From JABWBD01 sp040768665 (GTDB taxonomy: Bacteria > Planctomycetota > Planctomycetia > Pirellulales > Thermoguttaceae), in assembly GCA_040768665.1 (NCBI GenBank), contig JAXGMN010000029.1, forward strand, positions 62,001 to 126,000: DNA of 64,000 nucleotides. Reading direction: 5' to 3'. Below are positions 43,802 to 51,875 of this stretch, one piece after another (the first letter of the stretch is position 1; the number at the start of each line of letters is the position of its first letter). The position numbers and the translations under genes are program-made. Under the pieces are notes generated by a model. It did not search any database. It was not told the origin of the DNA and saw only the letters and a list, made by a program, of their open reading frames with translations.

Positions 43802-46459
43802 TTACTTTCGCCAAGGCAGCGACGCTCCGGCCGCCTCCTCACCATACAAAAGCGATGCCTGCAGCCCGCTCGCCTGGCTCGTGTAGAAGATCCGGCCGTT
43901 GGAAACGACCGAGCCCACGCACTCGCGGCTGTCGACTGCCGGGCCGGTTGTGACCAGGGCGTTGCCGGCCGACAGGTCGATCAGGTCCATGTTCGACCCC
44001 ATCACATACGGCTCCGACATCGTGAACCGCGTACAGGCGTAGCCGAAATTGAAACGAGAGGCGATCTTGCCCGTTTCACGATCGAGCACGTGGCCATCGC
44101 GGCCCGAGGCGTTGGTGAAGAGGTAGCGGTCGCCCACGGTGATGATGTTCACCGCCGAGGCCACCGGTTCGGATCGCCAGACGAGCGAACCGTCGCGGGC
44201 GTCGAGGCACCAGATGTAACGGTCTTTTGTGCTCTCATCAGGCTGGTTGTAGCCGCCGAGATACAGCCGGCCGTCTTTGCCGGAAATTCCGCAGCCGGCG
44301 GTCACGTAGTAGTCGGTGGTCGTCCAGATCACCTCGCCGGTCGCCGGATTCAACGCGGCGGTCAGCCCGTTGGGCGAAGGCCGCCCGCGCCGCTTGCCGG
44401 CGGCATAGCCGAAGAACGTGGAATAGTAGAGCGTGCCGTCCATCAGGCAGAGGCCGCAATCGTTGCCGCCGGATCCGAATTCGGAGAAGTCGCGGGTCCA
44501 GACCTCCTTGCCCGTCGCAAGGTCCCACGCCCGCACCAGCGGCTTGTTGTCGCGGGGGTAATGCGGATTGTTGTGCGTGTAGATCCAGCTCATCACCTCT
44601 TCGCCGTCGGGACTCGGTTGGGGATCGCCTTTGAAAATGAACGGCTTTTCGGAACCCTGGGCGGCGTACTTCCCGGTGCCGAACGCGTAGACCGCCAGGC
44701 CGTTGTGAACGACCGGCGGCCCCTGCCGGCTCCAGCTTGGCGACCCGCTGAACGGAGCTTCCCACAGCAGTTTCCCGGTGGCCGCGTCGAGGCACCGCAG
44801 GCTCGATCGCGTGATCCCCGCCTGCGGCACCAGCAGTCGCTCGTCCCGGTACAAGGGCGACGTGAACGAGAGATAGACGTCGGGCCAGTAGCGGCGCCAG
44901 AGCAGCCGACCAGTTTCCTGCTCGATAGCGATGATCTGCCCTTCGGATGTGTGCGTGTACATCCGACCGCCGCCGCAGACCGGCAGATGCTTGAACGTGC
45001 CCTCGTAGCGGCGAATCCACTTCAGGCGGAACGGCGGCCGCACGCCCTGATCGTTCGCGTTCGTACAGCCCATGTTGCCGTAGTTTGTGTACCAGTCGTA
45101 TTGCGATCCAGTGAGCTTGCTGCTGAGCGGGTGGCGGATCTTCCAGATTTCCAAATCCTTGGTCGGCAGCGGGGCCGTGCCGCCGGGCCCGAGAATGTAA
45201 AGATAACCGTCTTCGCATCCGAACACGACGCGCCCGTCGCATACGGCCGCTGGAGCCGAGATCGGTGAGCCGAAGGCCGTCGCAAACGACCACGGCGTTC
45301 CACTACCGTCCAAGGACACGACGTAGAGGTTTCCATCCAGGCCACCATAGACCCCGTGCTTGCCGGCAAGAACCGGCGAGGCAATCGCGGGGAAGCCGCC
45401 AAGATGTTTTGGCTCTTCTGGACCATCAAGCGAGTGTTTTAAGAACTCGAAGCCCGCCTCCGGCCGCACACGAAACACGTCCTTCCCCCGCACGCTCACC
45501 GCGCAGAAGCTCAACAACCCGGGCAAATGGATGGCCGTCTCCGTCCCCGGCACGAAGCCGGTTTCCACCTTGCCGTCGTCTTTCAAACGCAGCGTTTCTA
45601 TCCGGCCGGCATTGTCGCGGCGGTGCCACTGCTGGTAAACCGTGCCGTCCTCGCCGAGACACTGGCCGAAGCTGGCCGGGTACTCGCTGCCGGCATAGTT
45701 CGGGATCTCGCCGATCGCTCGCAACACCGGCTTCTTCCCCTCATCCGCAAGCCACACCACGCGGCCGCCCGCGTTGAAAACAACCGCGCCGTCGTGGAAG
45801 GCGATATCCGTCGCGCAGCAGAAGGCGTCCTTCCAGTTCACGCGGCCATTCTTGTGGGCGAGCCACGACGCGCCGTCCCAGCGGTTTCCTTCAAAACCGG
45901 CCACCTCCTTGAGAAACTCCCAGGTCCAGCAAACGCTCCCGGCCGGCTGGACCGCGTACACCGTCGAGCCCAGCGTGGCGAAGTAGACGCGATCAGCCGC
46001 GACGACCGGTGCGCTGAAGATCGGCTCGCCGCAGCGGATCTCTTTCACAACCGATCCGTCCTGACGGTTGAGCACGAAGTACGATCCGGCCGTCGTGCCG
46101 AAATGGAGATAATCGCCGGCCACGGCCGGAGACGAAACGTTGTTGCAGTTGACCGGCCCGCCGGGCGTGGGCGTCTTCCAGAGGACTTCCAGGTTCTTGC
46201 CGTCGATGGCAAAGGCCGTGCCGGAGGCGTCGACCACGTAGATGCGGCCATCGGCCACGGCCGGCGAGGTCAGCACGGCGTCGCTGAGCGGCACCATACC
46301 CGCCAGCCCCAGCGGCAAGGCAAGCTGCCGCTCGGGCACGTTGCCGGACCGGCGTGCGTCGTACTTCCATTGCGGCCAGTCTTCTGCGGCCGTCGTGCTC
46401 GACAAAGATGCCAGGCTATAAATCAGAACCAGCCACGTCAGTTTCTTTGCTGGGAACAT
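43802..46459 (-). CDS. Secreted PQQ-type beta-propeller repeat protein
   Basis: An 885-residue protein with a Sec signal peptide (MFPAKKLTWLVLIYSLASL, about 25 residues) and a GGAG ribosome site 8 nt before the ATG. The mature chain opens with EDWPQWKYDARRSG, the usual start of planctomycete outer-membrane-assembly/PQQ-like proteins. Repeats such as SPAVADGRIYVVDASG, APVVAADRVYFATLGS and SGKDGRLYLGG run through the whole length, enough for two propellers. The family includes quinoprotein dehydrogenases and BamB-like scaffolds, but no quinone or calcium ligands can be assigned, so it may be structural. It lies 398 bp upstream of the giant gene on the same strand. Confidence 0.8.
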   Translation of the reverse strand: MFPAKKLTWLVLIYSLASLSSTTAAEDWPQWKYDARRSGNVPERQLALPLGLAGMVPLSDAVLTSPAVADGRIYVVDASGTAFAIDGKNLEVLWKTPTPGGPVNCNNVSSPAVAGDYLHFGTTAGSYFVLNRQDGSVVKEIRCGEPIFSAPVVAADRVYFATLGSTVYAVQPAGSVCWTWEFLKEVAGFEGNRWDGASWLAHKNGRVNWKDAFCCATDIAFHDGAVVFNAGGRVVWLADEGKKPVLRAIGEIPNYAGSEYPASFGQCLGEDGTVYQQWHRRDNAGRIETLRLKDDGKVETGFVPGTETAIHLPGLLSFCAVSVRGKDVFRVRPEAGFEFLKHSLDGPEEPKHLGGFPAIASPVLAGKHGVYGGLDGNLYVVSLDGSGTPWSFATAFGSPISAPAAVCDGRVVFGCEDGYLYILGPGGTAPLPTKDLEIWKIRHPLSSKLTGSQYDWYTNYGNMGCTNANDQGVRPPFRLKWIRRYEGTFKHLPVCGGGRMYTHTSEGQIIAIEQETGRLLWRRYWPDVYLSFTSPLYRDERLLVPQAGITRSSLRCLDAATGKLLWEAPFSGSPSWSRQGPPVVHNGLAVYAFGTGKYAAQGSEKPFIFKGDPQPSPDGEEVMSWIYTHNNPHYPRDNKPLVRAWDLATGKEVWTRDFSEFGSGGNDCGLCLMDGTLYYSTFFGYAAGKRRGRPSPNGLTAALNPATGEVIWTTTDYYVTAGCGISGKDGRLYLGGYNQPDESTKDRYIWCLDARDGSLVWRSEPVASAVNIITVGDRYLFTNASGRDGHVLDRETGKIASRFNFGYACTRFTMSEPYVMGSNMDLIDLSAGNALVTTGPAVDSRECVGSVVSNGRIFYTSQASGLQASLLYGEEAAGASLPWRK

Positions 46460-46532
46460 CTTATGATCTCCGGCTTGTCATGCGTGCGAAAGCGGAAGGT
46501 TGGTTGCGCGTGCGATGCCACCCCTGTAATGG

Positions 46533-46630
46533 TCGTTTAGCCGCAGTGCCCAACGGGCCGCGCGCCGGTGACCGAGAGCCGCGCCGCGCTTCGCAATGGG
46601 CACGGCCCGTTGGGCACTGCGGTCAAACGA
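46533..46630. repeat. 28-bp inverted repeat upstream of the PQQ gene
   Basis: The left arm at 46533-46560 and the right arm at 46603-46630 are reverse complements at 26 of 28 positions, around a 42-base GC-rich loop. The arms contain CAACGGGCCG and its complement. The element could be a small palindromic (MITE-like) repeat or a transcription terminator. There is no T-tract and no gene ends close by, which favours a repeat element. Confidence 0.6.
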
Positions 46631-46793
46631 CGACTTCGCAAGACCTTAGGACCTCAACAGGGGCAGGCTTCCCGCTGCCTCGCCATCCTGCATGTCGACT
46701 ATTGTAAACTACCGGCCACCCCTCTTGAAGAGACCATCAAGCGCAGACTAGAATAGCGCTGAGGTGCCGTTTCATGTCGTGTGGAGCTCTGCG

Positions 46794-47498
46794 ATGAGCG
46801 TCGTGTTTCCGGGCCCGTTCGTTCCTCCCCAGCAGTGGACGGTCGCCGATCTCTTGGAGCACGTCGGCGGCGTGCCGTCGGACCGAGTCTGGGTGGTCCC
46901 AGCTCCCGGTACCGCCACCGAGCAGGACTTGCTGGATGCTGCGGCCCGCAGCGGACGGGTTTGCGAGTTGATCGACGGTGTGCTCGTGGAGAAACCGATG
47001 GGGTGGTACGAATCCGTGCTGGCCGCTGCCCTTGCTCGACTGATCGGCAACCATCTTGCGGAGAATCCCCTTGGGCTCGTGTCGGGCGAAGCAGGATTCC
47101 TGCGAACCATCTCCGGGCGGACGCGAGCTCCCGATGTGGCGTTCGTAAGTTGGGAGCGGCTGGGGACGTACTCGCCGCGCCGGCAGAAGATCCTCCCCGT
47201 GCCGCCCGATCTCGCCGTCGAGATCCTCTCGGAAGGCAATACGCCGACGGAAATGGAACGGAAGCTTCGCGAATACTTTGCCGCAGGGGTGCGCCTCGTG
47301 TGGTATATCGATCCTTCTATGCAGACGGCCATGTCCTACACCGGTCCGGACCAATGCGAATCGATCGCGGAAGACGGCCTGTTGAGCGGAGGTGATGTGC
47401 TCCCGGGATTCGAAATGCCGTTGCGCACTCTATTCGCCGCAGCCGAAGGTGTCCGCGGAGGGCAAGATCCGCCCGGCCCCGGTGGAGTCCACCCGTGA
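46794..47498 (+). CDS. Uma2-family (DUF820) PD-(D/E)xK nuclease-fold protein
   Basis: A 234-residue protein. The ATG at 46794 is preceded by GGAG at a good distance. The core shows ELIDGVLVEKPMG, an AAALARLIGNHL helix, APDVAFVSWERL with the Asp of the nuclease motif, and PDLAVEILSEGN with the Glu. A basic helix and VWYIDP follow, which is the standard Uma2 order. The family is a restriction-endonuclease-like fold, abundant in cyanobacteria and planctomycetes, with unknown biological targets. Its stop overlaps the start of the thioesterase gene (ATGA), indicating translational coupling. Confidence 0.85.
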   Translation: MSVVFPGPFVPPQQWTVADLLEHVGGVPSDRVWVVPAPGTATEQDLLDAAARSGRVCELIDGVLVEKPMGWYESVLAAALARLIGNHLAENPLGLVSGEAGFLRTISGRTRAPDVAFVSWERLGTYSPRRQKILPVPPDLAVEILSEGNTPTEMERKLREYFAAGVRLVWYIDPSMQTAMSYTGPDQCESIAEDGLLSGGDVLPGFEMPLRTLFAAAEGVRGGQDPPGPGGVHP

Positions 47499-47893
47499 AG
47501 AAGACATTAGTGCCCGGAGTGACGGGCGAAGCACGGCATCGCGTGGTAACCGAGAACCTGGTGAGCTATCGAAAACCGGGAGCGCCCAACGTTCTCTCCA
47601 CGCCCTGGCTCCTCTACATCATGGAAACGGCCGCCTTCAAGGCAATCCTGCCCCACCTCGATCGCGGCGAAGCATCGGTCGGCGTCGGCTTCAATTTCGA
47701 ACACCTCGCCGCCACTCCGGCCGGCGAAACGGTCGTGGCCACTGCCACCGTGACCGCGGTGGAGGACAAGCGGGTCCTACTCGACTTCGAAGCCCGCGAC
47801 GGCCACGAACTGATCGCCCGCGGCAAGCACGTTCGCGCGGTGATCGATACGGAGCGATTCAAGAAGCGGCTGCGGAAAAAGTCCGGCGGCTGA
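47495..47893 (+). CDS. FlK-like hotdog-fold thioesterase
   Basis: A 132-residue protein. It overlaps the Uma2 gene by 4 bp. The hotdog motif STPWLLYIMETAA holds Thr36 and Glu44, and NFEHLAATPAGE holds His70. The spacing (8 and 26 residues) is the same as that of the Thr-Glu-His catalytic set of fluoroacetyl-CoA thioesterase FlK (42, 50 and 76). The end (ELIARGKHVRAVIDTERF) is typical of this family. Acyl-CoA hydrolysis is expected, but the substrate is unknown and fluoroacetyl-CoA is not implied. Confidence 0.85.
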   Translation: MKKTLVPGVTGEARHRVVTENLVSYRKPGAPNVLSTPWLLYIMETAAFKAILPHLDRGEASVGVGFNFEHLAATPAGETVVATATVTAVEDKRVLLDFEARDGHELIARGKHVRAVIDTERFKKRLRKKSGG

Positions 47894-47901
47894 ACCACCG
47901 G

Positions 47902-50034
47902 TCACCGCCGAAGTCGGCGGCCGCGGGCCCGTGTGCGGGCGCGGGCTCGAGGGGCAGCCGGCCCCGACTCATCCAGGAAGACGCCCATCTCGCGAAGTTT
48001 GCGGACGAGCGCCGTCTTTCCGCCGCCATCGTTCAGTTCGACCACGGTCTCGTTCAGCGGGGTGGCTTCTCTTCCCGCGGCCGCCACGACCCGCGCAGCC
48101 GTTTCGGCGTCGGGGCACTCGATCAACGTCGCGGTCCGGATGTGGACTCTGCGGCACTGGTCGAACCAGCCGGTAATCTCCCGCTCGACGTTCGCGGGAA
48201 CCGGCTTGTCGGAAACGTCTCGGAGCGTCTCGAGAACCTGATCCGCCGTCATGCCGCCCGCGGCGGCGGCAATGATAGACTTCTTGGTGATCGCATACAG
48301 CGCGCCGACCCCTTGCTTCTTCCGCTCGGCGAATCGCCCGATCGCCGCCTCTGCCAGCGGAGCAGGCCCGAGGAAGACAACCTCGAAGTTCGGCTGGACG
48401 ACGACCTGCTTCTCTCCCGCCGCGGCATGCCCATACTCGAAATCGCCGGCGAGCCCGAGCAGATAACGACCGATGTCGGTCAGGGCGAAGCACCACAGGT
48501 TCCTTTCGGTGGCAGCTCCCACTTCAGCTCCGCCCAACGGGATCAACCGCTCCACCAGAAAAGAAGTGAGACAGCGTTCCCAGAATTCTTCCAAGTTCTC
48601 CCGGTTGGCGATGCGATACGAATCGTCCACACGGAGCATCGGGCGACCCGGGCCGAAGTACCTGTCCAGTAGCGGATTGCTGCAATCCACCCGCCACTGG
48701 AGGAAGCCACCCGTCGGGACGAATTGGCCCGCCTCGATGCTCCCGAACGCCTCGGTAACGGCCCGGCGCAAATCGAGAGCCGGACTTGCCGAGCCGGCGT
48801 CTTGGATCCGAACCGGCAGGAATTCGAAACGCGGCAACCCGCCCCGAGCGTAGTCGGGGATCCTCACGGTTTCGCTTCCGTCCAGGCGACGCAGGCACGC
48901 GTCCCCCTCGCGAAGACAATCGAGAATAAGCTTCAGCCGCTCCTTGGGCGATTCACCCAGCCAGGCGTGGCCGCGACGAGTCGCTTCCAGACCCAGGTCC
49001 TGGCCGTGGCCTCCGACGTTGCGGGCGAACCCCATCATGCGGAGCCAGCGGCACGCCGATTCGAGCCGGTACTCCGGCGAGAACTCGGCAAACTCCAGGA
49101 ACCATTCGGGTATCGGCATGACGCTTTCGGAGAGATCCCGGAGCGTCTTGGCGAACAGCCCGCCGTCGGAGACCCGAAGCCGAAGCGGCGCGGCCGCCGC
49201 GGCGACCAGCACCGTCGTCATGTCTTCCATGAGCAGCGGGGCTTGAAAATGCGCCCGGGCTTTGACCGGCCGCGGCCGTCCGGCTTTCGGCCGCTGGAGC
49301 CATTGGGTAATCTCCGGCCACAGGCCGATCAAGGGCGTCATCTCCGCCCCGCACATGGCCGGAAAGAGTACCAGTTCCCGGACGCCCAACAGCAGACCGT
49401 CGGCCAGGGCGGCGGGCTCCACGTCGGGAAACTGCTTGCCCAGCTCGATCAGCGGCAGAGGTTCGGGCAACTCCATCAACTGCCGGACGATTTTCTGCGC
49501 CACGCCCCTGGCGGCCGACGGCCTCGCGATCTCGCTCGGTTGGTCCGGCACACTGAGCCACGACGGCAGATAGCCGGGCAAAGCGTGCCGGCGCGGCCGC
49601 TCCGTCTGCCTTGCCAGGAATCGGTCCAACCACGTGATCGAAACCACGTGTTCGGCAATTGCTGTCGGAGACAGGAAGCCGGTGTACATCTCCTCCGGCG
49701 CCAGCGCGATCAATTCCTCGGCCCGGTAGTGATCGTCCATATAGCAGTTCAACGTCTCGGGCGTCGGGTTTTTCAGGACGTCGTGCCGCAGCATGGCCCG
49801 GATCCCCTGAAGAAGCACGCGGCCCGACTCCTGAACGCGGATGCGCGTTCGCCCGCGGGCAAAGCGGACCAGCCCCATTTCCATCAGGCTCTGATGATGG
49901 CCGTCCAGCCTGGCCCGGGGAACCTCCCGATCGCACTCGAGTTCGGCCAGCGCCCGGCGAGCGCCGAGCGGAAGCTGCTCCCAAAGAGGCAATCGGTCCA
50001 AGAAGTCCAGCCAGTTGATCTCGAAGTGTTTCAT
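47902..50034 (-). CDS. Helicase-associated (XPB/Ssl2-N-like) domain protein
   Basis: A 710-residue protein without helicase motifs. The C-terminal third (about residues 510-690: CFALTDIGRYLLG, VVQPNFEVVFLG, ALYAITKKSIIAAAAGGMT) matches the helicase-conserved/XPB N-terminal-like domain found in stand-alone bacterial partners of XPB helicases. The N-terminal part may be a winged-helix array. The end is very basic (RARARTRARGRRLRR), suggesting nucleic-acid binding. It starts 4 bp after the helicase stop, so the two are co-translated and probably form a complex. The role, likely DNA repair or transcription-coupled, is inferred. Confidence 0.8.
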   Translation of the reverse strand: MKHFEINWLDFLDRLPLWEQLPLGARRALAELECDREVPRARLDGHHQSLMEMGLVRFARGRTRIRVQESGRVLLQGIRAMLRHDVLKNPTPETLNCYMDDHYRAEELIALAPEEMYTGFLSPTAIAEHVVSITWLDRFLARQTERPRRHALPGYLPSWLSVPDQPSEIARPSAARGVAQKIVRQLMELPEPLPLIELGKQFPDVEPAALADGLLLGVRELVLFPAMCGAEMTPLIGLWPEITQWLQRPKAGRPRPVKARAHFQAPLLMEDMTTVLVAAAAAPLRLRVSDGGLFAKTLRDLSESVMPIPEWFLEFAEFSPEYRLESACRWLRMMGFARNVGGHGQDLGLEATRRGHAWLGESPKERLKLILDCLREGDACLRRLDGSETVRIPDYARGGLPRFEFLPVRIQDAGSASPALDLRRAVTEAFGSIEAGQFVPTGGFLQWRVDCSNPLLDRYFGPGRPMLRVDDSYRIANRENLEEFWERCLTSFLVERLIPLGGAEVGAATERNLWCFALTDIGRYLLGLAGDFEYGHAAAGEKQVVVQPNFEVVFLGPAPLAEAAIGRFAERKKQGVGALYAITKKSIIAAAAGGMTADQVLETLRDVSDKPVPANVEREITGWFDQCRRVHIRTATLIECPDAETAARVVAAAGREATPLNETVVELNDGGGKTALVRKLREMGVFLDESGPAAPRARARTRARGRRLRR

Positions 50035-50038
50035 GCCC

Positions 50039-51736
50039 TTACCCGGCGCCGCCCGCGGCGTCGCGGATCTCGTAGGCGTAGCCCTGCTCGCACAAGAAGA
50101 GCTGCCGCTTCAAGGCAAAGTCCTGTTCGACCGTGTCGCGGCTGACGATCGTATAGAAATGGGCCTGGTTGGATCCCGGCTTGGGACGCAGGATCCGCCC
50201 CAGCCGCTGCGCCTCTTCCTGCCGCGAACCGAACGTCCCGGAAACCTGGATCGCCACCGCCGCGTCGGGCAGGTCGACCGCAAAGTTGGCGATCTTCGAG
50301 ACCGCCAGCACTCCCACGCGCCCGCTCTTGAAATCCTCGTACAGTTCGTCGCGCTTGCGCTGCGCCGTGGTGCCGGTGAGCACGGGCACCCCGAGCTCCG
50401 CCGCGATCTGCTTGATCTGCTCGACGTACATGCCGATGATCAGCGTCGGCTCGCCGGCGTGCTGCTTGAGAATCTCGCGCACAACGGCCAGTTTGTCGGG
50501 ATTCTCCGAGGCGATGCGGAACTTCTGCCGTTTGTCGGCCACCGCGTAGGGCATCCGCAGCTCTTCCGGCATCGCCAGGCGGATCTCCGTGCACGACGCC
50601 GTGGCGATCCAGCCTTCGCCTTCCAGCACCTTCCAGGGCACGTCGACCTTCTTGGGACCGATCAGGGCGAAGACGTCGTCCTCGCGGTTATCCTCGCGGA
50701 CGAGCGTGGCAGTCAGCCCCAGTCGGCGGCGGGCCTGCAGTCCGGCGGTGACCTGAAAGACCGGAGCCGGCAGCAGGTGGACCTCGTCGTAGACGATCAG
50801 TCCCCAGTTCCGCTCGTCGAAAAGCTTCAGGTGGGGGAACTCCGCGTCTCCGCGCGCCCGCCAGGTCATGATGTTGTACGTGGCCACCGTCACCGGCCGC
50901 ACGTCTTTCGTCGAACCGTTGTACTCGCCGACCTGGTCGGCCTGGAGTGTCGACTTGTCCAACAGCTCGGCAACCCATTGCCGGGTGGCCGTCACGCTCG
51001 TGGTCAGCACGAGTGTCGACGACTGGACGGCCGCCATGCACGCCATACCCACGATCGTCTTGCCCGCCCCACAGGGCAGGACGATCACCCCGGACCCGCC
51101 CCGCTCGGAACCGCTGGCGTGAAAGACACGGGCAGCCTCGTCCTGATAGTGACGCAGCGAGAAGGGCAAGCCGGAAGCGGTCGTTGCCCTCAGCCCGATC
51201 GGCAGCGGTTCGCCTTCCCGGTATCCGGCCAGGTCTTCCGCCGGGAATCCGATCTTCACCAGGGCCTGCTTGATCCGGCCCCGCGTCAGCGGCTCGACAC
51301 GAAAAGCGGTCGGCGAGAGCCGGTCCGCCAAGAGCGGCGCAACGTTCTTGTTGCGGCTGATCTCTTCGGCCAGGGGCGGATCATCGGTCCGCAGGACCAG
51401 TCCCTCCCCGTCCCGCTCGAGCCGAAGCCGCCCGTACCGCGAAGCATAGTCCTGGATCCCCGCGGCCACGTGCTGCGGGACATCGTATTTGGAGAATTCC
51501 GCCAGCGTATCGACGATTTCGCCGGTGCTCACCCCCGCCGCGCACGCGTTCCAGATCGACAGCGGCGTGATCCGATACGTATGGACGTGCTCCGGCGACT
51601 TGATCAGTTCGGCGAAGCGGGCGAGCCCGTCGCGGGCTGCCTCGTAGCGGGGGCTGTCCACCTCGACCAGCACGGTGTGATCGCCCTGGACGATCAACGG
51701 GTTTTCCGGGCGGGGGCGGCTGGAAGAGGTCGTCAT
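50039..51736 (-). CDS. XPB/Rad25-type DNA helicase (superfamily 2)
   Basis: A 565-residue protein. I used the ATG at 51736, because the 80 residues upstream in the open frame are not family-like. Motif I is PCGAGKT (about 221-227), motif II is DEVH (about 317-320) and motif III is LTATL. LVREDNRED contains the XPB-specific RED motif, and QEEAQRLGRILRPK is motif VI. The N-terminal 200 residues match the damage-recognition-like domain of archaeal XPB. The enzyme is an ATP-driven 3'-5' DNA translocase used in repair or promoter opening in other organisms. It forms an operon with the helicase-associated gene 4 bp downstream. Confidence 0.9.
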   Translation of the reverse strand: MTTSSSRPRPENPLIVQGDHTVLVEVDSPRYEAARDGLARFAELIKSPEHVHTYRITPLSIWNACAAGVSTGEIVDTLAEFSKYDVPQHVAAGIQDYASRYGRLRLERDGEGLVLRTDDPPLAEEISRNKNVAPLLADRLSPTAFRVEPLTRGRIKQALVKIGFPAEDLAGYREGEPLPIGLRATTASGLPFSLRHYQDEAARVFHASGSERGGSGVIVLPCGAGKTIVGMACMAAVQSSTLVLTTSVTATRQWVAELLDKSTLQADQVGEYNGSTKDVRPVTVATYNIMTWRARGDAEFPHLKLFDERNWGLIVYDEVHLLPAPVFQVTAGLQARRRLGLTATLVREDNREDDVFALIGPKKVDVPWKVLEGEGWIATASCTEIRLAMPEELRMPYAVADKRQKFRIASENPDKLAVVREILKQHAGEPTLIIGMYVEQIKQIAAELGVPVLTGTTAQRKRDELYEDFKSGRVGVLAVSKIANFAVDLPDAAVAIQVSGTFGSRQEEAQRLGRILRPKPGSNQAHFYTIVSRDTVEQDFALKRQLFLCEQGYAYEIRDAAGGAG

Positions 51737-51875
51737 CCGTGCTAACTTGGGCGGCTGGAAGGCTTTTTGCGAACCACAGATTGTCGGCACCCGCAGTCCA
51801 GGCTTGAGCTTACAAGATATTCGACCACCCGCCAAGACGCCGCAGGCGAGTGGCCCGCGCCAGCCGCACGCGCAA

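Noticed and set aside
45527..46540. Plus-strand open frame of 337 residues
   Set aside because: Antisense to the well-supported PQQ-repeat protein.
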